From Saxidomus purpurata (Eukaryota > Mollusca > Bivalvia > Venerida > Veneridae), in contig JAFMSR010000014.1 of NCBI GenBank assembly GCA_022818135.1, positions 37,001,424-37,065,423 on the forward strand: DNA of 64,000 bases, in the 5' to 3' direction. Of the stretch, positions 43,801 through 56,263 are shown piece by piece; within the stretch, counting starts at the first letter, position 1, and each line of letters starts with the position of its first letter. Made by a program: the position numbers and the translations under genes. Below the pieces are notes generated by a model. That model saw only the letters and a list, made by a program, of their open reading frames with translations. It ran no database searches and was not told the origin of the DNA.

Positions 43801-44535
43801 TTGTAACTTTGTATGTTTGAAAACAGTCACTCGATATAAAATAAACAACAATAAAACTACAATATGGTTATTTTTAGATTTATTTACTATATGTTTCAAT
43901 AGGGTTCATTGTATTGGAATTCACCGATACGCGGCACTTGAGAACTCTACCCGTATATATACAGGCATGGCTCGTGAATCAAGCAGACGACACTTTGCCG
44001 CTACATTGACAAGTTAGTTTAAAAAACTTTATAAACGTTTCTAACTCTTTGTTAAAAAGACATTATTGATGTCTAAAAGTGAATAATATTTGAATTACAT
44101 TATTGATTAAATAACAGAAATCGCATTTCCATTGAAAGCGATCAGGAGAGGCGCTTATTTTACCAGGGATGCGTTGTCACAATCAATTTCCTGTAGATCG
44201 ATTCAAATTGGAAAGTTTTGTTTAAATCAAGTGGGCGAATTAATTTTGGAAATATTTGTGGACAAAGTTTACGGAAGATTTCAATTAACATTCTGCAGTA
44301 ACCTGCTTGGGACAGCACTTGTGCATTATCTCCGCTGGAGAAGTCGGTACAGTACGAGTTTTGTTATCTATGACATTGTTGTAATAAGCTCTTATGAGTT
44401 GATCATAAACTTCTTGAAGGTTTTTATCTGAAACACGAACGGTATATCAGCCATTTAATATTTGTTCGATAACTAGCCTATAGTGTGGGTCATCTTCAGT
44501 ACATAGACAAATTCAATCTCAATCAAGTGGACAGG
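40806..44535. other. No supported gene
   Basis: Mostly AT-rich. An ATG with good context at 42939 (MEQQQEIVSGQYKTEV) opens 77 codons but soon becomes low-complexity. TATATATA at 43955 and an ATG at 43967 are promoter-like, yet no spliced link to the gene at 44536 could be shown. Confidence 0.45.
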
Positions 44536-45165
44536 ATGGCAACGCAGACGTTATCACGAATACCGCCGATAGCTGATGATAAAGCACGTTCGATGCAACC
44601 TGAAGAGGCCGCTTTTTCACCGAGAAAACAGACCCACTCGCCAGTGTATATTCCTCCGAATGAATTCAGAATGAAACTTCTGAAAAGAATATTATCTGTT
44701 GATGGAACTATTGACAATAAGTCTCTGCAAAAGCTGCAGAAATCGTCAAGTGAAAGGACACTTCAGGCGAATATTTTGTTTCAAAACGGTGATGTCGGGA
44801 CATTGATATCATTTGACCGACTTCACGAGGATACTGATAATAAAGAAAATGAATCTAAACAAGATTCAGCGCAAGGACTACCGGCGTTGAAACCTGAAGA
44901 AACGGAAAAGAAAGACCGACCAAAGGGTGAGAAAAGAGAACGGCCGCTGAAATTGCCACCTATCATGTTACCACCGGTCTATACATTGACGCCGCGGCCC
45001 CTAGTATTTCGGGACTATTCTGGACCCCCGCAAATACCTCCCCCGCCCTGTGAGGAAGACTGGGAGGACCTTGAGGATTGTCGGTACCTCAGACCGGCCA
45101 AGAAACAGTTTAGAAAATCAAATGAAAACAAAAGTTTTTTACTTTTAAATGGTGGAAGTGGATAG
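44536..45165 (+). CDS. Unrecognised 209-residue Pro-rich acidic protein, single exon
   Basis: ATG at 44536 in strong context (A at -3, G at +4) to TAG at 45163-45165. Coding character is clear: GC content and codon use differ from both flanks and the frame is uninterrupted. Layout: a short N-terminus (TLSRIPPIADDKARS), a basic amphipathic patch (FRMKLLKRILSVDG, about 55), a Ser/Lys helix (about 70-85), a charged Lys/Glu/Asp stretch (about 105-145), a Pro-rich block (about 150-190) with PPPVYTL-like and QIPPPPCEEDWEDLED text, and a basic end. No signal peptide or membrane helix; likely mostly disordered. The frame is open upstream to 44485 but without an ATG. I do not recognise the family. Earlier non-coding exons are possible. 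Confidence 0.8.
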   Translation: MATQTLSRIPPIADDKARSMQPEEAAFSPRKQTHSPVYIPPNEFRMKLLKRILSVDGTIDNKSLQKLQKSSSERTLQANILFQNGDVGTLISFDRLHEDTDNKENESKQDSAQGLPALKPEETEKKDRPKGEKRERPLKLPPIMLPPVYTLTPRPLVFRDYSGPPQIPPPPCEEDWEDLEDCRYLRPAKKQFRKSNENKSFLLLNGGSG

Positions 45166-45368
45166 AGAGAGAAAGGACTCGTCGGTGTTTGGTCTAAGTT
45201 ATTTCAAGCATTCTGTTTCGGGTTGTGAGGAGACGGAAAACTTGTACGGTGGACTGAAAATGCATTCTTTAGTATTGGTGCTAATAGATATGCGGATGAC
45301 ATTCTATTAACAGTTGCGAATGTTGCACGTGTTGGCCGTGACATTTGTCGGCACAGAAGAAAGGATGT

Positions 45369-45374
45369 AATAAA
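45369..45374 (+). terminator. Polyadenylation signal of the 44536 gene
   Basis: AATAAA 204 bases after the stop, followed by a TG-rich stretch. Confidence 0.6.
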
Positions 45375-47349
45375 CTCGGTGCTTCCAATAGTTTATGTTG
45401 CATTTTGTACATAATGTACTTGTAATTTTTATAATTTCCCATTCTATGTTATTCGTCTTTGGACGGTGTTGAATAACGTTTTTACATTATGCAAGAGGTA
45501 GATTTTTTGGAAGAAGTCGTTTAATTTGGGCCAATTCACGGTACTTTTTTCTTTGTAGATAATGTCACATCAAAAGATTTTTTAACCTACATGGGAAACT
45601 GATATGCCGGCCTGTGAAGTGCAATTAAATTTTTGATTTAATTACATACGTTTCATTTTCTGAAACCTTCTCATGTGTCATCTAAATCAACTGAAGCGTG
45701 CGTACGCAAAGATTTGGGGTATTTAAAATACCTATAACCGTGTACTAAGACACCATTATTCAAACTAATTAAAAAAATGAAAAAAGATTTGAATGTCAAC
45801 GAGTATCATTAAGAATGTCACTTTCTATATTTAACGTACCAATTATTCTTGTCCTTATTCAATGTATGGAAGAACTTTCAATTAAGCCAAAACGCCTTGT
45901 TGCTATGGACAAATGAAATAAAAAATAAACTAAAATACACGCATGATATGAGAACGCTGTTTTAATGTTCATACTTTAGTACTAGTGCTCTAATTTTATA
46001 TTCATATATTTATAAAAGTAATTATGTTTCATTTAAGTTACATGTCATTTCATATTACATGTTTATGATACATATTCATTATCAGCGGCAGCTGTCCATG
46101 TTAACGGTATCATAGTTTGTACATTTTTATTTATTTTTTACGAATGTTTTTGAACAAAGAAATAAAAAAAATCGACTATTTAACTGTTTTCGAATCATTC
46201 TACCTGACCCTTTAATATAATTTTATACTGTTTGTATGACTGTATATTACCTTTTTATTCTGATTATTTTCGATTTAATTTAGCCATTGAAATTGAACCC
46301 TTGCATTCGAAACTCTGTCTTAACGACATAGTGTAATTACCTATATCACGTAACACCAACAAAAAATAACGAAAAAGCGAAGCTGTATTATGTTGAAAAT
46401 GTTCTCAACATTTATGTATAATAATCCAGCAACCCATGTCGAAATATTTACAAATAATGTTTAGGATAAATGATATCTGTGTTGCCATGGAAACTGGAGT
46501 TCCGAACTTACCAACTAATTTGAAAAATCGCACGTTCGATGGATAAATTTGAATATTTGGTAAGTTGGCGCACATTAAAGTAGTAGATCAGTAAAAGTAT
46601 TTTAAATGCTTTAAATCCATTTATAGCAATCCATCCAAACCTTTTGGGCCACTGTATTTTTTGTCTTTATTTTGATTTTAAGTCAACAGAATGTGCGCTT
46701 ATATGTTTTTTTTGACAATGTGTGTTACCATACTATAACCATTCCGCAAGTAATAGACTTCCGTTACGCTGGCGGCAAGTGATACTGAGAAAAGTTGTCC
46801 AGTTAGCTACATGTCCTCGGCGACTTCCTACTAACTGAGTTTGCCTGACAAAGCAAAGTTCAGGCCAATCTATAATAGGTCGAATGTGACAGATCAAAAT
46901 ATGACAGACTATGGTTGTTCATGTTCCATTTGACCAAGAGCGGCTTAAACTTTTGTCTCTTTTAATGTTAAAATGCTTTTGACTATTCAACAGAGTTTCG
47001 TTAAAAGATATTTCTACAAACATGTGACTGAAATAGCCCATTGAAGTACACATATGATAAAACCCTCGACCCCTATATAGATCTCCATAACTCTAGCTTT
47101 CTAAACATTGTTGATTTATGACCACCTTGTTTCATAAACATTGACCCACTCAAATTCTTAGTACTCTTCAACGTTGGACTAAATATATTTAAAGCAAACA
47201 CATCCAACAGTACTGTACTTTTCATATTTTATTTTAACGCGTAAACGTTTTCTAGAGGAGTTTCATGTTTACAACACCACCGAAAACAAAAAGATACATT
47301 AGCGAGTCGCCCACTTTTCGCCACTTCTGTTGAAAACCATTTAGTGATA
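45375..47349. other. No recognisable feature
   Basis: AT-rich intergenic sequence. Confidence 0.55.
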
Positions 47350-47482
47350 GGGGGGGGGGGACTGTGGGGGGGGGGGGTTTTTTTTTTTTTAAAAAAAGGG
47401 GGGTGTTTTTTTTTTTTTTTTTTTTTTTTTAATTTTTTTTTTTAAAAAAAAAAAAAAAACAAAAACCCAAAAAAAAAAACCC
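47350..47482. other. Homopolymer block, probable assembly or sequencing artefact
   Basis: Consecutive runs of G, T, A, G, T and A, up to about 30 bases, with almost no other sequence. It looks like low-quality read ends rather than biology. Confidence 0.75.
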
Positions 47483-47603
47483 TTTAGGCCTTCTCTGGAA
47501 CGGTCGGAATAAATGTTTTTTTCTCAATATCAGAGACTTAGTTGAACAAAAACAAAGTTAGGTTACAATATGGGTGCTGTCTATACGTAAGGGTGTATGT
47601 GGA

Positions 47604-47825
47604 CCCCGATGACTGAGTGGTTAGGGCGTTTGCTACCGAAATAGGGGTTAATTAGAATTTAGAATTAGAAATTAGAATCCCAGTCAGACTACGAGGTGTG
47701 TCCTTGGGCAAAGACACTGATGCCAGATGGAAAGACTCTCTGGCGAGCGTGATCACATCTGGAATGAGTATTTCTAAGTGATTTAATAAGCTACGGAAGC
47801 TTTCTTCGTTATCGAACTAAGATGA
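47604..47825 (+). mobile_element. SINE-B related copy
   Basis: A-box-like ATGACTGAGTGGTTAGGGCG, a head interrupted by a short 'agaatttagaattagaa' duplication, then 'gtgtccttgggcaaagacac', 'catctggaatgagta', 'cttcgttatcgaac', matching the SINE-B body with a different head. Confidence 0.65.
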
Positions 47826-48879
47826 ATTCATATAAACTTAATACACTAAAAATGCTTTTAAAGAAACCAAGAGTATAACTGCGTGCTAGTATATGATTAG
47901 ATAATATTTATTTTCTAACCGTATCTTATAAAAACTTAAAATGTTATAATTCAGTCTGCTACTGTTCAATACAGTGTGTGATAAACATGTAGATTATCTT
48001 CTAAAAAAATATTAACACTTAAACCACAAAAAATACGATTAATAAAAGAAAAATAAGGAAATAAACAAGTCATTTATATGTATAAGTAAATACTTTGGCT
48101 TAAAAGGGACAAAAGTCTGTTAGGTTATTGTCAATTTAAACGTTTTCAGTCTTAATTTTATATTGACATAGCGCGGACAACTTTAATACTTTTTAAATAA
48201 AACACTCGGGGGAATTTTGCAATTTTAAAAATGTCATTTAATCTGTTTTTTTTATTGAAATGCCCTCGAGATGGCATTGATGATCAGCATTGTTATAGTT
48301 TTACTAAGTCTAAAATTTATGTCCAGTGTGCTAATACATTACAGACTTGGAACGGAAAATAATTATCTTTTAAGGTTGAATCGTTTGACGTAATAAAATA
48401 TCAGCCTGAATGAAATTTAATGTGTCTTCATATAAAAGGTATGTGCAATAAGAATTATTAATCGGATTTCATGTGGAAATATTATCACTTTAGCTTAACC
48501 TGCCATAAGTCTTTGATCTTCTTTGATAATGGTACAAACGTCTTATTATTCAACACAAGTAATTTGAGATAGTTCTGAATCTTATATCCATTTAATATTC
48601 ATTTATAATTTCAGAATTCATTAACCCTATACAACAACAAAAATACATAAAAATCTTCGTCTCTTTTTCCTATTTAATTGAATGTCAATACTTGAATTAT
48701 GTGCACTTTATCACGGGACTGCACGAAACTGCAATGAAACGTATTTCAGTCTCTACTGCAATTTTTCCGTTTTAACGCTGGTTCTCTAAAAATAGCGTGT
48801 CATTAACGCCTTGGCTTTTTGCATGCATTTCCGATACCGTTGGCTTATCGTGTATCTTAAGCCAGTTATACCTACATAC
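47826..48879. other. No recognisable feature
   Basis: AT-rich. Confidence 0.55.
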
Positions 48880-49075
48880 TAGATACCCGGCCTTTTTAGG
48901 GTTTGATGGAAGGACCTTTAGTTAGCTATCCTCCGTAAGAAACTGTTAAATTTAAACTTTCTCAAATAAAGAGTCATGTCAGAAACGGGACTCTGACCAA
49001 TGACCCTAAATCACTGAGAGTTTTTGTGATTTCAAGTAAGCAACCTTAACCATCCAATCATTCCGAGTGGTGGGT
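48880..49075 (-). mobile_element. SINE-A copy, decayed
   Basis: 'cctccgtaagaaactg', 'actttctcaaataaagagtcatgtc', 'gatttcaagtaagcaaccttaacc' in minus orientation. Confidence 0.65.
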
Positions 49076-50180
49076 TCTGGATACTGATATTGTTACATAA
49101 CTATCCAGTCTGGTGGCAAATACAAGCTAAGTTACTTGTAATGAGTGCAATTTACAAAATTAGGAATAAAAGAAGTAGACCTAGGACGCGCTAAATATAT
49201 AATTCACATATCAGCAAGGCAGATATGATCTTTCAAAACAATGGGCAGGCGGTTGGAGAAAGTAACCACAGGTATTAATAGTCCGGAATCGGAAAGCACG
49301 GCGGAAAGCACAGACAGATAGACAGACCATTTTATGACACTATCTTTTAGATCATTCTGCCAATCACAGGTGTTGAAATTCAGAAGTACAATGGGCTGTA
49401 AATTCATATCTGTATTTTGTAAAGGTAATCCCGGACAATTTAAAAGAAAATTTTCAATCATTGGTTCGATTTTTAATTAATCTTCAGTGACGCACATTTT
49501 AAAAACTTTCTCTATTCATATCTTATTTGCTAAATAGCTAATTAGGTCTTTAAAAGGCTCATACCTGGTCCTTTAAAATCTCTTTAAAGAAGATAATATG
49601 AAAAGGGAAACATTCTTTTCTTTGCTTTTAAATAAGGAACATGTGACAAATCACTAAAATAGAAGAGGAACTTTGTAATTATTGGTGAAGTATTTGTTAA
49701 ATGTTACAGACGATTTTGGTTACGGTAACTTTGACTGCAATAAATTATTGGGGAAATTCTTTTTTTCCGTGTACAGATTCTTGTTTTGTCATTCTTTACA
49801 GTCTAACCTGTGTTGAGAAACCACAGAGAACCACATGAGAATGGCCATTATAAGCAGACGACTGCTTATAGTGATATAACCGTTGAAAGTGACCACCATG
49901 ATTTTAAGAAAGACATTAATCACTGATTTATACCCCTAGAATAATGTACGTTTTGTAGTTATGAACAAAATGTATGAATATGTGCAACAGTTTCATTCCC
50001 ATTGAATGAAGAAGAAATCGTTGTTTGACTATTCTAGATAAAAAATGAAAATTTAAACTGGCTGTTACATATATTTTCATTTATATCTACCAGTAAGAGA
50101 AACAACTCATTTCTTACATGTTTTCCAAGCATCTACTGTGTTTTAAGCTTTGGTTACTCAATGTGACCATTTTAAAAGGT
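49076..50180. other. No recognisable feature
   Basis: No supported gene or repeat. Confidence 0.55.
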
Positions 50181-50297
50181 GATGCCGTGGTGCAGTTGGA
50201 AGCGCTTTCGCCTCAGAATCGAACGTTCCCGGGTTCGACCCCCAACCATAGTCATGTCGGTAATGTCCTTAGGCAAGACACAAATAATTCAACATTG

Positions 50298-50350
<53 letters not shown>

Positions 50351-50480
50351 CCCCCGACCCTCCCTCCCTCTCTCTATATCTCTCTCTCTCTCTCTTCGAG
50401 GTTGATTCCATCTTGAATGAGTCTCGAGAACGATTAATCTAAATTGTAAGAACTTGTTTCGCAATCGAGAGTGAATAAAT
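50181..50480 (+). mobile_element. SINE-B copy 2 with expanded (TC)n
   Basis: A full tRNA-like head (A-box region GGTGCAGTTGGAAGCG; B box CCCGGGTTCGACC), then the body as in 40190-40410. Where copy 1 has 'cctctctctcttcg', this copy carries about 95 bases of TC-rich repeat (50301-50398). Tail 'gtgaataaataag'. Confidence 0.85.
50301..50398. repeat. (TC)n microsatellite inside SINE-B
   Basis: TC runs with a short C/CCT-rich interruption. Confidence 0.92.
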
Positions 50481-51879
50481 AAGTATAAATAAAAATAAAG
50501 AAGTAAATGTGACTTTAAAAACATTACTGTTGGACCCGTGTATCGCCGTTATTTAGCATCCATCTGTCTCAAGCAGCTGACACTTATGTAGACCAACTGA
50601 TCATTCATAAACTAAATACAAGTGCAACCTAATTTAAACAGGTTTGACTGTATTACGTAAATACATATGGCTGTATACACATGTTTGGCTGTACCAGCTT
50701 CTAAGTGAAAGTAAACTCCAGTCATGAAAAGACTATATAGTGAACAGAAAATATCTATCAGCTATTTATCGATCTCAATGATTTTATTGTATATAATTTG
50801 TAACGACATGTGTTTTTATCAATGTCCAAAGTTTTTTTCCATTGCAGACGACAAATTGAACTAACGTATAGAACCAAGGCCCAAAATGAAACCTACAATA
50901 CATCATCTTCTATCCATTTTATTAGTTTCTTAAGTACATATTAACAAACATAGAACCTATAGAAAAGTGAGAACGTGACAGTCGCACCCAATAAGAAAAC
51001 CCTGACCTTGGCGCTGATTCGGATCATATCTTTGTTTTGATAGTGCTTTAAGTCATTACGTTGCCTTGATTAAAGACACGTTTGTTCAGTTTGTCAAGGC
51101 CAAATAAGATTCAAACATGCATGCATGTTCATTGCGCAGTAATATTCAACAGAAATTCAATGGCACCATGGACTTTGAATGGGGACTTTTTCACACTCTC
51201 TGAGACTCAGAATGACATTCTTGCTAGATGAATACAGAGAATGTTGTCGTACTGAAGCTCTGTTGAGCACCTTACCATAGATACTTATAAACAAACAAAC
51301 AGAATTTTGCGCGCAAACAGTGTACCATATTGATGGGTTTTTTCTCAGACTATTCAATCAATTTCTTGCACACTTGTTTTGTAAATCGTCAGCTGCCAGT
51401 CAGACTTCTTCATTTATTATAAACAAAAGTGTTTGTTATTAACAGCATGTTGATTGTTAATCAATAAAGCCGATATTTATGAATGAAACATCTTATCTTT
51501 TTCTCGCAGAAACAAGAAATAAATCTGAGTTAATGGCGACAGGTTTCCGGCAAAGATTCACGGGATACCGTGTCCCGGATGTAGCAATTAACCGAATTAA
51601 TGCGCCAAATATAAAAAATAACCCATATTCAAGGAAAGAATGACCCAGTTTGTAAAGTTCGCCGTGACTGACATAATTTTGATTTGACCATATATATGGC
51701 ATTAATGAGACAATCGTGACCTAGTCAAAGACACAATTGAATGGTCAATGATTTTATGAGAACACCCACTTCTATGAGGCAGTATTTTCACAATGTTGGA
51801 AACGATTTCAAATGAGCACAGTTAATTCATTTTCCAGGCTTCGATTAAGTTAAGAAGCAGAGGTACCTTTGAACATGAT
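50481..51879. other. No recognisable feature
   Basis: No supported feature. Confidence 0.55.
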
Positions 51880-52020
51880 ATTGTCGCTGACTTGAAATCA
51901 CCGTGACCTCTCATAGATTAAGGGTCATGGGTTTGAGCCTTGCTACCGATCATGTCGATCTCTCGAGGAAGTTAGTAGTTTCTTACAGAGGACAGGTTTC
52001 CTGCCTGTAAATCCAGTAGA
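51880..52020 (+). mobile_element. SINE-A copy
   Basis: 'gtcgctgacttgaaatcacc' head, B-box-like CATGGGTTTGAGCC, 'ttgctaccgatcatgtcg', 'gaggaagttagtagtttctt', 'cctgtaaatcc'. Confidence 0.75.
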
Positions 52021-52892
52021 AGAGGACTAAAATGAGATATTTTCTGAGAAAAAAAATTAAAGTCACAGAAGCACAATTACAAGTAGCTAAAGATGTCTTA
52101 CCAGCGGAAATTATAATGACCTTTATTTATACCAAAAAACAGTCCTAACTTTGCTTTTTAAATCGTAAGCACATGCTAGAAATATAACGCAGTATTTTTT
52201 TCAATGATATTGCAGAAAATAAAAGGCTTTCCGGCAACTAACGGCTTGAATACGAAAGAACGGCATATGTCAACATTGTTTTAGAGTGTTTTATCAATAA
52301 ATTGTTTTTTCTATATAATGCAGTAAATTCAAAGTGATCCTGTGACTTTAAACTATAAATGCTAAAATGGCGAAAGTTTGATTAATTACTGTTCTATGGC
52401 ATTTCTCCTGCAGTGACTTTCAGTGTCGTATTTCTGTGATCTATACTTGATACACAGTTACTATCTCGACCATCTATTTGTTGAAGGGGAATGCACTTAA
52501 TGAAAATAATGAAAGTCAAATACCGGTGTCTATTTTCATTTCTGATTGTTTGCATTTTACCTGAAATCGAAAAGCACTCTTGTCTTTATTATGATATGAA
52601 CTACTTGTAGCTTTGTTCATATTTATTCACAGCACAGTAGCTTTATGAAGAAGTGAATATTGACAAACCCACACGACATGCATTGCGTTTCAAAAGAATA
52701 ATGTAGCCGTCAATGCAACATTTGTATTTGAATAGATAACCATTTAGCGTTTGTTTTCTGTAACATGGTGTTCTAGCAACGAGTTAACCCATTTACACCC
52801 TAGAAAGTTACAATGGGATGTTCTGATTTCCAATTTGGGCAAGTCTATTTCTTTAACTAGAGGTGTTTTGCAGAATTGTGATCGAAAAGGTC
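52021..52892. other. No recognisable feature
   Basis: AT-rich. Confidence 0.55.
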
Positions 52893-52985
52893 CTGATCAG
52901 ACGACATTATATTTGTCGTCTGCTTTGGAATGTAGATGCATGAAAAGGTATATATTTCTGTAGACACTAGTCATTAATGTTTTAT
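52893..52985. repeat. Hairpin-bearing dispersed repeat, copy 2
   Basis: Stem CAGACGACA (52898-52906) and TGTCGTCTG (52914-52922), 7-nt loop; 'aaggtatatatttctgtag' downstream as in copy 1. Confidence 0.65.
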
Positions 52986-55591
52986 TAACTAAAGTATACC
53001 ATGCAGTGAAATGGTCATGGATTTGAACTTGCGCAGATGGCTGTCTTAGTTTATACTAATTTATTTTAGCTTGATTGTGAAGAAAGCTTGTAGCTTATCG
53101 AGTCACTCTCGAAAAAAGTACTGGTGTCATATGAGGAAGTACGGTTGTGACCCGCAACCCCTGTCTCGGCCCCCCCGCCCCCCGGCTGTCATAATCGTAC
53201 ATTGAAGTAATAATGAACGTACATCTGGTTATTGTTGAAATGAATACTGGTCGGGTGTGAACGCAACCAAAATAAGAAATATTGCGGTCTCTTTTAGTAT
53301 TTCTCTCCAGTCCCACAGACACAGGACGCCATACTCTAACACATTGTTCCGTGCGATGAAGATCCACAATGACTTTAAGGTCAAGTAATTGCTAGAGAAC
53401 GGGAAAAGGTTGATATCTTATCAATGTTAGCCTGTAAATCATAGAATACAGTCTTTATATAACTGAAATATTGCAGTGAAATAAATTATGGAATTGGCAC
53501 ACTTGAATGTATTTACTTTAGCAGTTACGAAACACGCTTATCAGTGTATTCCTGTCATGTTTCATTATTTACTTCAAAGAGAAATGCAATATAGTAATTT
53601 ATGAACATACAATAATATCACTGCCCTTGGAAAGATTAAAAAGTGGTCGCCTTGTAAAACGGTTTCTTAGTGCAACACGATTTCTCATTAAATAACAAAA
53701 ATCTGTTTAAAAAAATATTAATACACATGATCTCTACATACACTTGGTCTCGTGAGCAAGTTTGGCTTAAATATTTGCAGATCTTCGTTACTGAGTGCAT
53801 ATTGCAACGCATTTAACACTGATTCTTTGGCACCAGAAAAAAACGAAAAGGAGGTATCAACCATTCACTCTGCAGTCAATGGAAGTATTATTCTAATTTG
53901 TCTCTACGGGGAATAAAAATAATAAATATGACAGATAGCGTTCGTGCAGATCGGCCACAAGACTTAAAATCATGCAATATCTGCAGATGCAGTTGCAATT
54001 TGTCGAGCGAGGACTCTTTTGAAAAAGAAGGAAGCGCACAGGCTCATACATAATCGTTTGCAAATACTTTAATTGGAACTTCCGATTCAATGTAACAAAC
54101 GGCGGATAATTTCCGGGATTTCTACGTGCCTAATTTTTCTGCCGTAGCGCCGATAAATTACCTAACCGCAAGCGGGGTGTGCATAATGAAATTAAATTAT
54201 ACGGACGGGCAAGTAAATATTGTTATCGAATCAACGAGTCTTCCGGGTCTATAATATAATATTCTATAATTTTCTTTTAGTAATCATAATGACTCTCAAC
54301 CCGGATCTCTTGAATGACCGTATAACACAAGACAGTAATTTGATTGGCTAGTAAACGACCTGTTTTCACTTAACTTCTACGAAAGAAGTGAAAACCGCAC
54401 GTATTGACCGGTACAGGTGTCCTCAATTCTTACCATACAAAATTCCTGCACTCAAACATGTTTTCTTAATATCACTCACTTACTAAACAACCATCAAAGG
54501 GTACTAAAAGTACAGTATTTATTGGTACTACACCTTTGAGGGGGTCAGTTTATCTATCTTCAATGATTTTCTTATTACATCGATTGTTGTAAAAACAAAA
54601 GGTATCAGCCGGTGGACTTGTTTACATTACGAAAACCATTTAAAACTACTAAAAGCACTATCATAATCATACATAGGTCATAAATTGGTTTTTCATCACA
54701 GTGTCGTTTCAAAACTCATTGATCTCTGTCTTAGCATTGGTGCTCAACTTCATTTTAAAAGTACAATGTTGTTGTTTTAGATTGTTTATAGTCCCGACCA
54801 ACTGCCGCGGGTTTCTCCCCTGGTGAACTTGCCAAGATTTCAGTCATGATGGCTCCTATATATGCATACTGGTACCTAACTTGATTTGAAAATTTTACCC
54901 GACTACTATACCCAGTCAGTTTTGTACAACGATTATGGTTATTTAACCAAATTGTGAAAAATGCCAGTTGATATGTGCGCGCGCTTGCAGGCCAGACACG
55001 CGTTGCTAGCGTACATTGGTGCTTGGACTACTCTAGCTGCATCGTAGTTTCTTTATTTGGTGTTATAAAGTACATGTATGTTCTTGTTAAAAACTGCATA
55101 AGTTTTCGTCACAGCACCCTTCCATAGCCTATATAAAATATAATACTTATGTTTCTGCCCGCACGGGATGTCCTTGAAAAAAAAAACATCTCATAAACCA
55201 TCAGTCACTTCAACAACCCTTCTCTATGAATTGAAAATCTTGATACTGAAGCAAATGTTTCAATATGTTGTCATGTACATGATTTCACTAACCAAACCCA
55301 ACGTTTTAAACGCTAGTCGCACACAACTGCCAGAACACGCTTTTGACCTATAGCTTGACCCAGTGTATCTCCCCTCAATCTTTCATCTATACCATTCTCT
55401 TTCCTATTTTACTGTTCTTTACTCTATATCAAACCATAGCAGACAAAATTTGAGTTAATGATTTAAAAAAAAATCGATATTAAGTAAAGTATTCTTAAGA
55501 AATAAAACAATTAAGTTGATCTTTTTATACATCTTTAGTGCAGTTTTGCAGGATAAACAGAAGTGAGGCATTGAATAGGCAAAGCGCCACG
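52986..55591. other. No recognisable feature
   Basis: No gene found. A short C/G-rich block near 53165-53185 is isolated. Confidence 0.55.
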
Positions 55592-55855
55592 TATGATAAA
55601 CATTTACACTACACTGCTAATTAATTCAGTATGTTTATGTAGGTATTCTGTTACAGGTGTTTATTATAAATTTATATATTATATGAAAATTGATCAAAAA
55701 TAAATATTGTTTAAACCAATTCTGTATGATTAACATTTACACTGCACTGCTAATTAATTCAGTATGTTTATATGTGTGTTCTATTACATGTGTTTATTAA
55801 AAATTTATAGATCATATGAAAATTTATCAAAAATAAATATTGTTTAAAACCAATA
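55592..55855 (+). repeat. Tandem duplication, about 134 bp
   Basis: 'tgataaacatttacac' at 55592 and 'tgattaacatttacac' at 55726, both followed by 'tgctaattaattcagtatg' and 'tcaaaaataaatattgttt'. Copies are about 90% alike. Confidence 0.9.
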
Positions 55856-56263
55856 GCACTAGTGACAGTGCATTGGTTATAGCAGTATATCAGGATGGGT
55901 TAATTAAGTTTAAGGTGACAACATTTTTACTGAGGAGGTAGATGGTTTGAGCCATGATGTGTCCATGGAGCTATATGTGTATATAGGTCTGTGATGTGTT
56001 CCTCTAGGGTCTTTCTGTTGAAGGACATTTGTTTCTCAACCATTCAATCAATGCATTAACTTATTCCCACCAGCACTGAATTTTTACTACTGACCCGAGG
56101 GTCTAAAATTAAACATCTCAAAAGATCGTACAGCATGGTCGCTACAACCACAAAGTCAGGTTTAAAACACGTTGTATGCCATCACATAGGCCAGACCACA
56201 TATTTATGGTAGAATGTTTAAGTTCAATTTAAAAGTTGAATTTCTGTGTCACAGAACAGAACA

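Noticed and set aside
49204..49461. 85-codon minus-strand frame
   Set aside because: No similarity and ordinary composition for chance frames here.
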